Under the pieces are notes generated by a model, which saw nothing but the letters and a program-made list of their open reading frames with translations, searched no databases and was not told where the DNA came from. A DNA stretch of 64,000 nucleotides from Mucilaginibacter rubeus (GTDB lineage: Bacteria > Bacteroidota > Bacteroidia > Sphingobacteriales > Sphingobacteriaceae): positions 1 to 64,000 of the forward strand of contig NZ_BMKD01000009.1 of the NCBI RefSeq assembly GCF_014643835.1. The letters run 5' to 3'. The position numbers and the translations under genes are program-made. Positions 1 through 8,372 of this stretch are shown piece by piece. Each line of letters starts with the position of its first letter. Positions within the stretch are counted from its first letter, which is position 1.

Positions 1-1080
1 TTTTCAATCTTTTTTTCCTTTACTTTTCTATCCTTTTAATGTACTAACCCGCTAACTCACTTCCTCGTTTGCGGGCTGCAAAGGTAGCCACTTTTACGCC
101 TTCTCCAAATTATTTCTACCTATTTTCTCCTATCTTCCTCTAACTCCCTATTTTTCAATAAGAAAAAGTTTAAAACTCTCGTTTAAAAACTTTCCTACGC
201 TCTTTATTTCTACTCCTACCCGCTTCCAAACTATCGTTTACCATTTGTTTATACTATATATAATAAGCCACTCCGAGCCAAAAACAACTCTAATAGGTAT
301 ACCCTATCTTTCTATTATTACATAGTGCAACGCTTTTATACTAATAATACACGCTCAAACTATGGATACACTGACATTGGAGCTCCATTACTATATATAC
401 ATTATTAGTTTGGGTTAGACGGGAAGTAAATATTAACGAAAGCGCGTTACTAACGTAGTATCCACGTTATGGATTGAAGCGGATACCAGCCTGTGAGCGT
501 AATGCCTGCAGGTGTATGAGCGGATAGCACGGCCAAAGGCAAAGCCCAAATCTTATTTAATAGTAAAGCTGAAATCAAGCAACATTCACTACCACCAGCA
601 TGATGCTTAACCAAACTGCAGTTGTGTGCCGCCGGCGCACCAAAATATTTTTTTCGCTGCAAACCTTTTGCACCTCTGGTGCAGCCGGCCGATTCTTTAA
701 TTTATATACTTTTATTTTCTGTTATTTACTAAAGCTGGCCGTATCACCATCCAATGTCATTATCAAATTACTTAGAGAGATTTATAAGTAAAACCTTTTG
801 TTCTGTATATGGCTTGGTGTCGCCATTTAATATTATTGAAACACGAAGCATTCGCAATCAATCTCACTGAATACATCATTAACATCGCCCAGACCATATA
901 GCTTTCCGCTTAATGAAACTTTCAAAAACCGACCTTCATCATATAAGAAACAACCATTTTAATCCTATTAGTTTAGCAAGTACACCACATCAAAACCCGC
1001 AATAGTTAAAAGATGTTAAATACGCTTTATATATAGGCATCGAGCCAAAGCGTCGTTATATATTAGCAGCTAAATAAAAA
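1..1080. other. Gene-free region
   Basis: I see no credible gene here. Two short open frames (450-662 minus, 600-791 plus) overlap each other, have no start-proximal promoter and encode low-complexity unrelated peptides. Apart from the leftward promoter at 79-109 and the hairpin at 48-75, the region is AT-rich with scattered small palindromes. It separates a probable stable-RNA operon on the left from bamD on the right. Confidence 0.6.
79..109 (-). promoter_or_regulatory. Strong Bacteroidota-type promoter reading out of the left edge (rRNA-like)
   Basis: Read on the minus strand this is TTTG, a 19-base spacer and TACCTTTG, a perfect match to the Bacteroidota -33/-7 consensus. AT-rich DNA lies upstream (about 110-230). 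The predicted transcript starts near 72 and runs leftwards. Its first 28 bases (75-48) can form a stem of CCCGC with GCGGG. A perfect promoter with an AT-rich upstream region and a structured non-coding leader is what one expects of an rRNA operon. The 16S gene itself would lie outside the window, so that identity is inference. Confidence 0.55.
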
Positions 1081-1110
1081 TTGATTGATTTATATTATTA
1101 ACTATCTTTG
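1081..1110 (+). promoter_or_regulatory. bamD promoter, almost abutting the start codon
   Basis: TTG at 1081-1083, a 19-base spacer and TATCTTTG at 1103-1110 match the Bacteroidota consensus. The start ATG is at 1115, only four bases after the -7 box, so transcription would begin at or next to the start codon. This also decides the gene start: the longer frame from 1085 would begin inside the promoter. Confidence 0.8.
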
Positions 1111-1114
1111 CAGA

Positions 1115-2041
1115 ATGTTTAAAAAGCAACTAACGTTATTAGCCAGTGTTTTAGCTATCGTAATTATTACGCTTGGCAGTTGTAAAAGCAAATACGAAAA
1201 GTTAAAAGCCAGTAACGATTACGCTAAAAAATACCAGGAAGCTATTAAGTACTATAATAAAAAGGACTATAACAAAGCTTTAGGTTTATTTGAGGTATTG
1301 GTGGAGCGATACCGTGGCCGTGAAGGGGCAGAAGACCTCTTTTATTACTACGCGTTTACGTATTACAAACAAAAAGATTATACATCGGCAAGATATCATT
1401 TTAAAACGTTCGCCGATACCTATCCTTCAAGCCCAAGGGCTGAGGAATGCCGCTTTTTCTCTGCTTATTGCTACTACCTTGATTCGCCGATATATTCGCT
1501 TGACCAGGACAATACGTTAAAAGCTATCGACGCTTTGCAGTTGTTTATTAACCTTTATCCCAAAAGCGACCGTGTAGCCGAGGCCAGCAAGCTGATCCAG
1601 AACCTGCGTGACAAACTGGAAACCAAAGCTTATGCCAACGCCAAACTTTATTTAACCATCAGCGATTATCAATCGGCAGTAATTGCGTTCAACAATGCAC
1701 TGCGCGACTATCCTGATACCAAATATGGCGAAGAAATGGAATACCTTATTGTTAAAGCGCAATATCAGTATGCTTATCATAGCTTTGAAACCAAACAGGA
1801 AGACCGTTTTAACCAGGCTATAGCTTATGCCGACCAGTTTGCCGAAAAATATCCGAACAGTAAATACCTGCACGAAACTCAGGCATATGTAAAAGACAGC
1901 CAGCAGGGCATAAAACAGGCGCAGCGTTTAATTGCCGAAGCAATGAGCAATGAAAAAACCGCTAAGAAACTTTTAAAGAAAGATACTGTAACAACAACAT
2001 CGCCATCTGAAAAAAATCAGCCGCAAAAAATACCATATTAA
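1115..2041 (+). CDS. bamD: Outer membrane protein assembly factor BamD
   Basis: Outer-membrane lipoprotein of the BAM complex, which inserts beta-barrel proteins. The 308-residue protein starts with a lipoprotein signal ending in an LGSC lipobox. Tetratricopeptide-like helical repeats follow over roughly residues 30-260, including repeated YxxAxxxF and YP-type turns (for example AIKYYNKKDYNKALGLFE and FADTYPSSPRAEEC). The lysine-rich C-terminus is typical of Bacteroidota BamD. I chose the ATG at 1115 because the promoter -7 box ends four bases before it. rpoZ follows after 31 bases, in the bamD-rpoZ-coaBC order usual for this phylum. Confidence 0.9.
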   Translation: MFKKQLTLLASVLAIVIITLGSCKSKYEKLKASNDYAKKYQEAIKYYNKKDYNKALGLFEVLVERYRGREGAEDLFYYYAFTYYKQKDYTSARYHFKTFADTYPSSPRAEECRFFSAYCYYLDSPIYSLDQDNTLKAIDALQLFINLYPKSDRVAEASKLIQNLRDKLETKAYANAKLYLTISDYQSAVIAFNNALRDYPDTKYGEEMEYLIVKAQYQYAYHSFETKQEDRFNQAIAYADQFAEKYPNSKYLHETQAYVKDSQQGIKQAQRLIAEAMSNEKTAKKLLKKDTVTTTSPSEKNQPQKIPY

Positions 2042-2072
2042 TTAAGATATATTAAAGAGTTTAAATTAAGAT

Positions 2073-2405
2073 ATGACAGCTAACAACAGTAATAAACCAG
2101 CAGCAGCCAGCAGCACTGTAACCCGCGATTTACGCGAGCTGGATACCAAAACAGAGAACATCTATGAGTCGCTTGTGATTATGTCAAAAAGGGCAAACCA
2201 GATCTCAAACAACATTAAAGAAGAGCTTCACCAGAAACTTTCTGAATTTGCATCATCAAATGATAACCTTGAAGAAGTGTTTGAGAACCGTGAGCAAATT
2301 GAAATTTCAAAATACTACGAAAAATTGCCTAAACCGTCATTAGTTGCCGTTCAGGAATTTTTAGATGGTAAAGTATACTACCGTAACCCAACTAAAGAAG
2401 TTTAG
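2073..2405 (+). CDS. rpoZ: DNA-directed RNA polymerase omega subunit (Bacteroidota type)
   Basis: Small RNA polymerase subunit that helps assembly and stability of the core enzyme. The 110-residue protein has the Rpb6/omega-like segment near residues 22-55 (TENIYESLVIMSKRANQI), characteristic of the divergent Bacteroidota omega, and an acidic helix before a short C-terminal tail. The low-complexity N-terminus (N, K, A, S rich) is common in this lineage. It lies in the bamD-rpoZ-coaBC cluster and is followed by a strong terminator, so coaBC probably has its own promoter or depends on read-through. Confidence 0.85.
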   Translation: MTANNSNKPAAASSTVTRDLRELDTKTENIYESLVIMSKRANQISNNIKEELHQKLSEFASSNDNLEEVFENREQIEISKYYEKLPKPSLVAVQEFLDGKVYYRNPTKEV

Positions 2406-2452
2406 TCTCCCGGCTCCTAAAAAAGCAGCTTCGGAAATTTATTTATATCGTG

Positions 2453-2478
2453 AAAAACTCCCCTATCGGGAGTTTTTT
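2453..2478 (+). terminator. Rho-independent terminator after rpoZ
   Basis: AAAAACTCCC pairs with GGGAGTTTTT across a five-base loop, and the right arm runs into a T tract. It ends the bamD-rpoZ transcript 49 bases before coaBC. Confidence 0.8.
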
Positions 2479-2526
2479 CTATTTTAGCCTATATTTATCC
2501 TTTCGCCTATTGGCGGATCTGAGCTT

Positions 2527-3729
2527 ATGCTTAAAGACAAAAACATTGTTTTAGGAGTTTGCGGCAGTATTGCAGCCTACAAATCGGCACTGCTGGTTAG
2601 GCTGCTGGTTAAAGCAGGCGCTAACGTTAAAGTGGTGATGACTGCCGATGCCGCCAACTTTATTACACCGCTTACACTCTCAACGCTTTCAAAAAACCCG
2701 GCGCTGGTTGATTATTTTAAGGCTGATACCGGCGAATGGAACAACCATGTTGAACTTGGGCTTTGGGCTGATATGATGGTTATTGCCCCCGCCACGGCCA
2801 ACACCCTTGCTAAAATGGCTAACGGCCTTTGCGATAACCTGCTTAGCGCGGTATATCTTTCGGCCAAGTGCCCTGTTTATTTTGCTCCGGCTATGGACCT
2901 GGATATGTGGCTGCACCCGGCGACCCGCCAAAACGTAAGCAGGCTGCAATCATTTGATAACATCATGATTCCGCCCGGTAACGGCGAACTTGCCAGCGGT
3001 TTGCATGGTGAAGGCCGGATGGCCGAACCTGAAGAAATTGTTGCTTTCCTGGAAGCTGAATCAAAAAAAAAACTCCGTTTAGCCGGTCATAAAATACTAG
3101 TAACCGCCGGGCCAACTTATGAAGCTATAGACCCTGTACGGTTTATCGGCAACCATTCGTCGGGCAAAATGGGGTTTGCTATCGCAGATGAACTGGCCTT
3201 GATGGGGGCCGAAGTTACTTTAGTGACCGGTCCTACTGCGCAAATCAGCAAGCAGCAAAATATAAAACGGGTTAATGTTATTTCGGCGGCACAAATGTTA
3301 GAGGCCTGCTTAACCGCTTATGGCGATGCGAAGGCTTGCATTATGAGCGCTGCCGTTGCCGATTATACCCCGGCTGATGTTGCCACTCAAAAGATCAAGA
3401 AAAGAGACGACGATCTCCGCATAGAATTGAAGAAAACCACTGATATATTAAAAACTCTTGGCGAGGCTAAGCGCGAAGGACAAATATTGGTTGGTTTTGC
3501 TTTGGAAACCAACGATGAGGAAATGAACGCGATAACCAAGCTGCAAAAGAAAAATCTCGACTTTATTGTACTAAATTCGCTCAATGACGCGGGTGCCGGT
3601 TTTGCAGGCGATACCAATAAAATAACCATTATTGATCGTGAGCTTAAGAAAACTACTTTCGACCTGAAAAGCAAGGAAGCGGTAGCCCGCGATATTTGCA
3701 ATAGAGTTGCCCAACTGATAAACGGATGA
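2527..3729 (+). CDS. coaBC: Bifunctional phosphopantothenoylcysteine decarboxylase / phosphopantothenate-cysteine ligase
   Basis: Catalyses two consecutive steps of coenzyme A synthesis: coupling of cysteine to 4'-phosphopantothenate (CoaB), then decarboxylation to 4'-phosphopantetheine (CoaC). At 400 residues it is full length. The N-terminal flavoprotein half shows GVCGSIAAYKS, the NHVELG histidine, the APATANT segment and PAMDLDMW. The C-terminal half shows VTAGPTYEAIDPVR, NHSSGKMG and AAVADYTP. The position of the E. coli Dfp active-site cysteine (QACG...GRM) reads LASG...GRM here, a serine; I believe this is usual in Bacteroidota. Its stop overlaps the DUF4835 start by four bases. Confidence 0.93.
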   Translation: MLKDKNIVLGVCGSIAAYKSALLVRLLVKAGANVKVVMTADAANFITPLTLSTLSKNPALVDYFKADTGEWNNHVELGLWADMMVIAPATANTLAKMANGLCDNLLSAVYLSAKCPVYFAPAMDLDMWLHPATRQNVSRLQSFDNIMIPPGNGELASGLHGEGRMAEPEEIVAFLEAESKKKLRLAGHKILVTAGPTYEAIDPVRFIGNHSSGKMGFAIADELALMGAEVTLVTGPTAQISKQQNIKRVNVISAAQMLEACLTAYGDAKACIMSAAVADYTPADVATQKIKKRDDDLRIELKKTTDILKTLGEAKREGQILVGFALETNDEEMNAITKLQKKNLDFIVLNSLNDAGAGFAGDTNKITIIDRELKKTTFDLKSKEAVARDICNRVAQLING

Positions 3730-4619
3730 AAAAATTGCTGCTTTGTACTTTGCTGATGTTTCTTTGCTGCCGAACTGTAGCCCAGGACCTGAATGCACGT
3801 ATACAAGTGTTATCGCCCAAGATACAGGTTGCGAATAAGCGCGTTTTTCAAACGTTGGAAACTGCCATGAAGGATTTCCTGAACGGCCGCAAATGGAGTG
3901 CTGATCCAATTTTGCCGCAGGAGAGAATAGATTGCAATTTTGTGCTGAACATTACCAACTGGGATGGCAGCAGTAATTTTACCGGCGAACTGCAGGTACA
4001 ATCATCCCGGCCGGTTTATGGCACATCATACACCTCCACCCTGTTAAATCTTAATGATAAAGATATTAGCTTTAGTTATACCGAGGGTCAGACCATTGAC
4101 TATACCGATCAAAATTTTCAGGGAAATTTAAGTTCGATCATGGCTTTTTACGCCAACATTATTATCGGCCTTGATTATGACACGTTTTCAAAGTTTGGAG
4201 GCACGCCATATTTTTTAGCTGCACAGACCATCGTAACCAATGCGCAAACATCATCATACGGTGGTTGGAAAGCCTTTGATGGCAATGTAAACCGCTACTG
4301 GTTATCCGAAAACCTGAATAATAAACTATATAATCCGCTGCGCAGCTTTTTGTATGATTATCACCGCAACGGCCTCGATCTGATGGCCGATAATGTGAGC
4401 AAAGGTCGCAAAGCTATTGATGCCCTGCTACCTTTACTACAGCAAATAGACCGGCAACGTGTGGGCGCGATGCTTCCGCTTATATTTTACACAGCAAAAA
4501 GTGATGAACTGGTTTCCATTTATAGCAAGGCCGATAACCAGGAACGGTTAACCGCCATGAACCTATTTTTAAAGCTCGACCCTGCGAATGGGAATAAATA
4601 TCAAACGTTGCAGAAATAA
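3726..4619 (+). CDS. DUF4835 family secreted protein
   Basis: A 297-residue exported protein of unknown function, matching the DUF4835 family that commonly follows coaBC in Bacteroidota. An N-terminal signal peptide (about residues 1-19, ending TVAQ) precedes a mature part beginning DLNARIQVLSPKIQ. Conserved-looking stretches include the NGRKW segment near residue 54 and SYGGWKAFDGNVNRYW near 180. ATGA overlap with coaBC implies translational coupling. In Flavobacteria recN usually comes next; here the cluster ends instead. The role is unknown; periplasmic or outer-membrane location is inferred from the signal peptide. Confidence 0.8.
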   Translation: MKKLLLCTLLMFLCCRTVAQDLNARIQVLSPKIQVANKRVFQTLETAMKDFLNGRKWSADPILPQERIDCNFVLNITNWDGSSNFTGELQVQSSRPVYGTSYTSTLLNLNDKDISFSYTEGQTIDYTDQNFQGNLSSIMAFYANIIIGLDYDTFSKFGGTPYFLAAQTIVTNAQTSSYGGWKAFDGNVNRYWLSENLNNKLYNPLRSFLYDYHRNGLDLMADNVSKGRKAIDALLPLLQQIDRQRVGAMLPLIFYTAKSDELVSIYSKADNQERLTAMNLFLKLDPANGNKYQTLQK

Positions 4620-4961
4620 TCCTTACTGTTAGTTTGAAAACAAATAAGAAGTTGAGGAACGGCAAAGTAATCCCTACTTACAAGAGCAGGCTTTTTAGTT
4701 TGGCTTATTGATAATTACAATTTGTAAGTCGCTGATTATTGAGCGTGTTATTTCGATTAACTTTATAACATGGGCGTTGCCTGCGGCCCGGGCTTTCCGT
4801 TGCAAGTCCTCCCGTTCCCATTGCAAAAGCCTCCGCACACTGCGGGCTTTTCACTGCAATCTAACGCGCCCCCGCACAGGCCCGCAACTGTAAGCAGGAC
4901 AATCGTTGTCCATGCCCTCCGACAAAGAATCAACAAAATGGATACCCCATTTTGTTACGGC
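4620..4961. other. Intergenic gap with a GC-rich candidate repeat element
   Basis: No gene. The segment at about 4768-4890 is clearly richer in G and C than its surroundings and contains runs such as GCCTGCGGCCCGGGC and CCGTTGCAAGTCC. It resembles GC-rich intergenic elements recurring in many Bacteroidota genomes, a similarity from memory. The frames through it (4708-4893 and 4770-5138) give arbitrary-looking peptides, and one runs antisense into apt. There is one copy in this window. Confidence 0.4.
4932..4956. terminator. Terminator hairpin downstream of apt
   Basis: AACAAAATGG and CCATTTTGTT are a perfect 10-bp inverted repeat with a five-base loop, six bases past the apt stop on the minus strand. 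The T tract is short, so it may act as a weak or bidirectional terminator. Confidence 0.5.
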
Positions 4962-5489
4962 TTAATAATCCGCCAGCACTATCAGCTTATCACAAATAGG
5001 CGTAATCCTTTCTTTACCATTCAAAAAACCAAGCCCCACTACAAAGGAAAAACCGGCAACTATACCGCCCATTTCCCTGATAAGCTCGCTGGCCGCAGTT
5101 ACTGTACCACCGGTAGCCAGCAAATCGTCATGAAGTAATATATGTTGACCGGGTTCAAAGGCATCGGTATGCAGCTCGATGGTGGCGGTGCCGTACTCCA
5201 GCTTATAAGCTTTTTGTTTTATAGTGAAAGGCAGCTTACCTGCTTTGCGCACGGGTACAAACGGCACCCCTAATTTGGTTGCAAGCGTAAGCCCAAACAA
5301 GAAGCCCCTGCTTTCGATACCGGCCACCGCATCAATCCGGGTTCCCTGCAATTGTTCAACAAAAGCATCGATGATGCTTTCGCATAATCCCGGGTCTTTC
5401 AGTATGGGCGTGATATCTTTAAAAACAATTCCCGGTTTCGGGAAATCGGGAATATCCCTTATGGCTGCTTTAATTTGCTGGGCTATCAT
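4962..5489 (-). CDS. apt: Adenine phosphoribosyltransferase
   Basis: Purine salvage enzyme that converts adenine and PRPP to AMP and pyrophosphate in the cytoplasm. The 175-residue length is normal. The family N-terminus (IPDFPKPGIVFKDITP), the AGIESRGFLFG segment and the PRPP-binding loop HDDLLATGGT near residue 120 are all present. Its ATG overlaps the stop of the upstream helix-hairpin-helix gene by four bases, so the two are translated together. Confidence 0.93.
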   Translation of the reverse strand: MIAQQIKAAIRDIPDFPKPGIVFKDITPILKDPGLCESIIDAFVEQLQGTRIDAVAGIESRGFLFGLTLATKLGVPFVPVRKAGKLPFTIKQKAYKLEYGTATIELHTDAFEPGQHILLHDDLLATGGTVTAASELIREMGGIVAGFSFVVGLGFLNGKERITPICDKLIVLADY

Positions 5490-6355
5490 TTGAAAACTAA
5501 ATAAGGCCCAATTTTACGCAAAATTCCGTCATTAAGTATTGCAATATTTTTCAGGTCGTTCAGGGCACTATAGTTACCGTGCTCATCGCGATAAGCTACA
5601 ATAGCATCCATTTGTTTGTAGCTGAGATAGGGGAAGCGCTTAAGTTCATTAAAGGTAGCCGTATTGATGTTCACCTTAATGATATGTTTGCCATCAACCG
5701 CAATACCGGTTTCAATCTGGCCGTACTTTTCCTTATCAATGCCATAAACCTCCTTCAACTGTTCTTTATTGTAAAACCCGCCTATCCGCTCCCGGTAATG
5801 GACAATACGCCGGGCAAATGCGGGGCCTATTCCCCTGATCATGGTAAGCCTCGCTGAATCAGCCGTGTTGATCTCTATCACTTCGCCTGGTTTGGCTTTA
5901 TTTGTGTGATAAGCAGGGCCATCGGGCAGGTTAATATACGGCTCAAGGCGTTTGTACGCCGCCGGGCTGATGCTGTACATTTTTTTTACATCGCCTTTAG
6001 TTAAAAACCTCCCGCCCTTTTCTTCATAATGCTTAATTACCTGTGCCTGGTGCTCAGTAAGACCAAGTTTTACCCAACCTGCAAGGGGTAAGTTATTGGG
6101 ATTAAATTGAAAGAGTGTAGCAGAACGGACATTGCGATTACCCGCAAAAACTTCATCCTTTGCCGGGAGATCGCCCGTTTTATCGGAATCGGTTATCGCT
6201 TTATTAAAAGCCTTAAAATTTATTATATTATCTTTGTGGTTTGCCTGAAACATATAGGGGGCCAGCAAAACTATTGCAATTAAAATAATCAACACTACCA
6301 TTCCGTTCCACTCTTTTTTTGTGACAGACAGGTAGTTTTTAATTTGCGGCCTCAT
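5486..6355 (-). CDS. Helix-hairpin-helix DNA-binding protein (ComEA-like), membrane anchored
   Basis: A 289-residue protein with one N-terminal membrane segment (about residues 18-35, GMVVLIILIAIVLLAPYMF) and two or more helix-hairpin-helix units downstream. INTADSARLTMIRGIGPAFA near residue 155 is a classic ComEA-type motif, and NINTATFNELKRFPYLS near 230 is another. ComEA proteins bind incoming DNA during competence, but many Bacteroidota carry such proteins with no proven uptake role, so function is open. It is co-transcribed with apt (four-base overlap). Confidence 0.75.
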   Translation of the reverse strand: MRPQIKNYLSVTKKEWNGMVVLIILIAIVLLAPYMFQANHKDNIINFKAFNKAITDSDKTGDLPAKDEVFAGNRNVRSATLFQFNPNNLPLAGWVKLGLTEHQAQVIKHYEEKGGRFLTKGDVKKMYSISPAAYKRLEPYINLPDGPAYHTNKAKPGEVIEINTADSARLTMIRGIGPAFARRIVHYRERIGGFYNKEQLKEVYGIDKEKYGQIETGIAVDGKHIIKVNINTATFNELKRFPYLSYKQMDAIVAYRDEHGNYSALNDLKNIAILNDGILRKIGPYLVFK

Positions 6356-6432
6356 TTATGATATGTTCCAGGCGTTAAATTAAATAAAAATTTAGGATAT
6401 TTATTTGTTAAAACATACTGCTATAAAAAACA

Positions 6433-8187
6433 ATGAAAGTTATAACCACCGAAGAGTTTGCCAAAGCCACCAAACTGGATAAGTTGAAAATGCCGGGCCT
6501 GGCCGCTTTATTGATGGAGCTAATGAAAATAAACCAGGTTAATGACCTGTTTGCCCAGGCACAGCCCAAGCAAGGCCCCGACTTTGTTGATGCCATATTA
6601 GAAGGTTGTGGTATTGATGTTGAGTTTGATGAGCGTGAGCTCCGCAACATACCTAAAGACGGAGCCTTTATAGCTATTGCCAATCACCCTTACGGAGGTA
6701 TTGAGGGTATGGTGTTATTAAAAATCCTGTGCATGGCCCGCCCCGATTCAAAGCTGATGGCCAACTTCCTGCTTAAAAAAATCCCCAACCTTGCCGACTA
6801 TTTTATAGCGGTAAACCCTTTTGAAAATGTTGAACATTCATCAAGCATAAGCGGCCTAAAAAACACCCTTGAGCTGTTAAACCAAGGCACCCCGATAGGT
6901 ATTTTCCCGGCCGGCGAGGTATCAACCTTTAAGGTAGAACAAAAACAGGTGACCGACCGTATGTGGCACCCGGTTGTAGGTAAGATCATTGCCAAAGCCA
7001 AAGTCCCGGTGGTGCCTATTTATTTCCACGGCAATAATGGCCTGTTATTTAACTTTCTTAGCTTGCTGCACCCTACCCTGCGTACGGCAAAATTACCGTC
7101 AGAGTTATTTAACAAACATGGGCATACTATTAAGCTGCGCATTGGGAAACCCATTAATGTGACCGATATCCCCGACTATACCAACAGTGCCAAACTGCTC
7201 AACTTTTTACGCGCCCGTACCTATGCTTTAGGCACAGGTTTGGAAGAGGAAAAAAAGATCTTCAACCCGCGAAACCTGTTTAAAATTAAACGCGAAGCCG
7301 AAGAGGTTTCTCCTGAAATAGATAGCGCCATTCTTGAGAAAGAAATTGAACCGCTGCGCGAAACCTATAAAGTTTGGACTGAGAAGAACTACGAGGTGTT
7401 CATCGTTCCGACGTCAACCATCCCTAATGTGATACGGGAAATAGGCAGGCTACGCGAGATCACTTTCCGCGAGGTTGGTGAAGGTACAAACAAAGCTATC
7501 GACCTTGATGAATATGATATTTATTATCATCACCTGTTCATCTGGGATTTTGAAGCCAAACGGATTGTAGGCGCTTACCGCATTGGTTTGGGCGACGAGA
7601 TATTTTACAGCGTAGGCAAAAAGGGCTTTTACGTAAATGAGCTGTTTAAACTTAAAACCCAGTTTATACCAGTGTTACGCCGCAGCCTTGAACTGGGCCG
7701 CTCATGGATCCGCAAAGAATACCAGACTAAACCGCTTCCGCTGTTTTTACTTTGGAAAGGCATCCTTAAATTCCTGATAGATAACCCCAGGTACCGCTAC
7801 CTGATAGGCCCGGTAAGTATCAGTAACTCCTTTTCTAAGTTTTCCAAATCGCTTATTGTCGATTATATTAACCGCAACCACTTTGACCATGAAATGGCGC
7901 AGTATGTTAAACCACGCAAAAAATTCAAGGTTGATTTTGCCAAAATTGATACCGACCTGCTTATGGCCGGTGAAGACAGCTTTAAAGGTCTCGACAACCT
8001 GATATCGGAAGTAGAAACCCGCAATATGAAAGTACCTGTACTGCTCCGTCAATACATTGCCCTTAACGCTAAGATCATCAGCTTCAACATCGACCCTAAA
8101 TTTGCCGACTGCCTTGACGGTTTCCTGGTACTCGATCTTGAAAAAGTACCGCAGGATATACTGGATAAGCTTGGTAAAAACTTGTAG
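6433..8187 (+). CDS. Two-domain acyltransferase, OlsF-like (predicted aminolipid synthase)
   Basis: A 584-residue protein with two acyltransferase units. Residues about 60-270 form a PlsC-like O-acyltransferase with the NHPYGGIEG motif (His near 85) and a FPAGEVS block. Residues about 320-560 form an OlsB/GNAT-like N-acyltransferase with LREITFREVGEG and YDIYYHHLFIWD. The same order occurs in bifunctional OlsF of Serratia and Flavobacterium, which makes ornithine lipid, and in related glycine-lipid enzymes. The probable role is therefore two-step synthesis of an N-acyl, O-acyl amino-acid membrane lipid. Whether the amino acid is ornithine, glycine or another cannot be read from sequence. Confidence 0.7.
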   Translation: MKVITTEEFAKATKLDKLKMPGLAALLMELMKINQVNDLFAQAQPKQGPDFVDAILEGCGIDVEFDERELRNIPKDGAFIAIANHPYGGIEGMVLLKILCMARPDSKLMANFLLKKIPNLADYFIAVNPFENVEHSSSISGLKNTLELLNQGTPIGIFPAGEVSTFKVEQKQVTDRMWHPVVGKIIAKAKVPVVPIYFHGNNGLLFNFLSLLHPTLRTAKLPSELFNKHGHTIKLRIGKPINVTDIPDYTNSAKLLNFLRARTYALGTGLEEEKKIFNPRNLFKIKREAEEVSPEIDSAILEKEIEPLRETYKVWTEKNYEVFIVPTSTIPNVIREIGRLREITFREVGEGTNKAIDLDEYDIYYHHLFIWDFEAKRIVGAYRIGLGDEIFYSVGKKGFYVNELFKLKTQFIPVLRRSLELGRSWIRKEYQTKPLPLFLLWKGILKFLIDNPRYRYLIGPVSISNSFSKFSKSLIVDYINRNHFDHEMAQYVKPRKKFKVDFAKIDTDLLMAGEDSFKGLDNLISEVETRNMKVPVLLRQYIALNAKIISFNIDPKFADCLDGFLVLDLEKVPQDILDKLGKNL

Positions 8188-8212
8188 TAGCCAAATTTAC
8201 ATCAAACCTATT

Positions 8213-8245
8213 AATGCCGTTTCAGATTTTGCAGCGGCATTTTTT
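8213..8245 (+). terminator. Terminator after the OlsF-like gene
   Basis: AATGCCG pairs with CGGCATT and the right arm runs into six T residues, 25 bases after the stop codon. Confidence 0.7.
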
Positions 8246-8333
8246 GTGTTCCAGTGGTAATGCGAGTTATCTGAGGCAACCAAACTGCCATCCCAGTTTA
8301 CTGTTTACAGGCTAAAGATGTCTTCAGGTAACG

Positions 8334-8370
8334 AAAAACGAGGGCGCAAAAATAATCCGCATCCTCGTTT
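8334..8370 (-). terminator. Terminator of the lipoprotein gene at 8373
   Basis: On the minus strand AAACGAGG and CCTCGTTT form an 8-bp stem followed by T residues, starting just past the stop. Confidence 0.6.
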
Positions 8371-8372
8371 CT

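Noticed and set aside
450-791. Two overlapping short open frames on opposite strands
   Set aside because: No promoter or ribosome-binding context, mutually overlapping, and arbitrary amino-acid composition.
4770-5138. 122-residue open frame running from the GC-rich element into apt
   Set aside because: It is antisense to apt over its second half and has composition typical of a translated GC-rich repeat.
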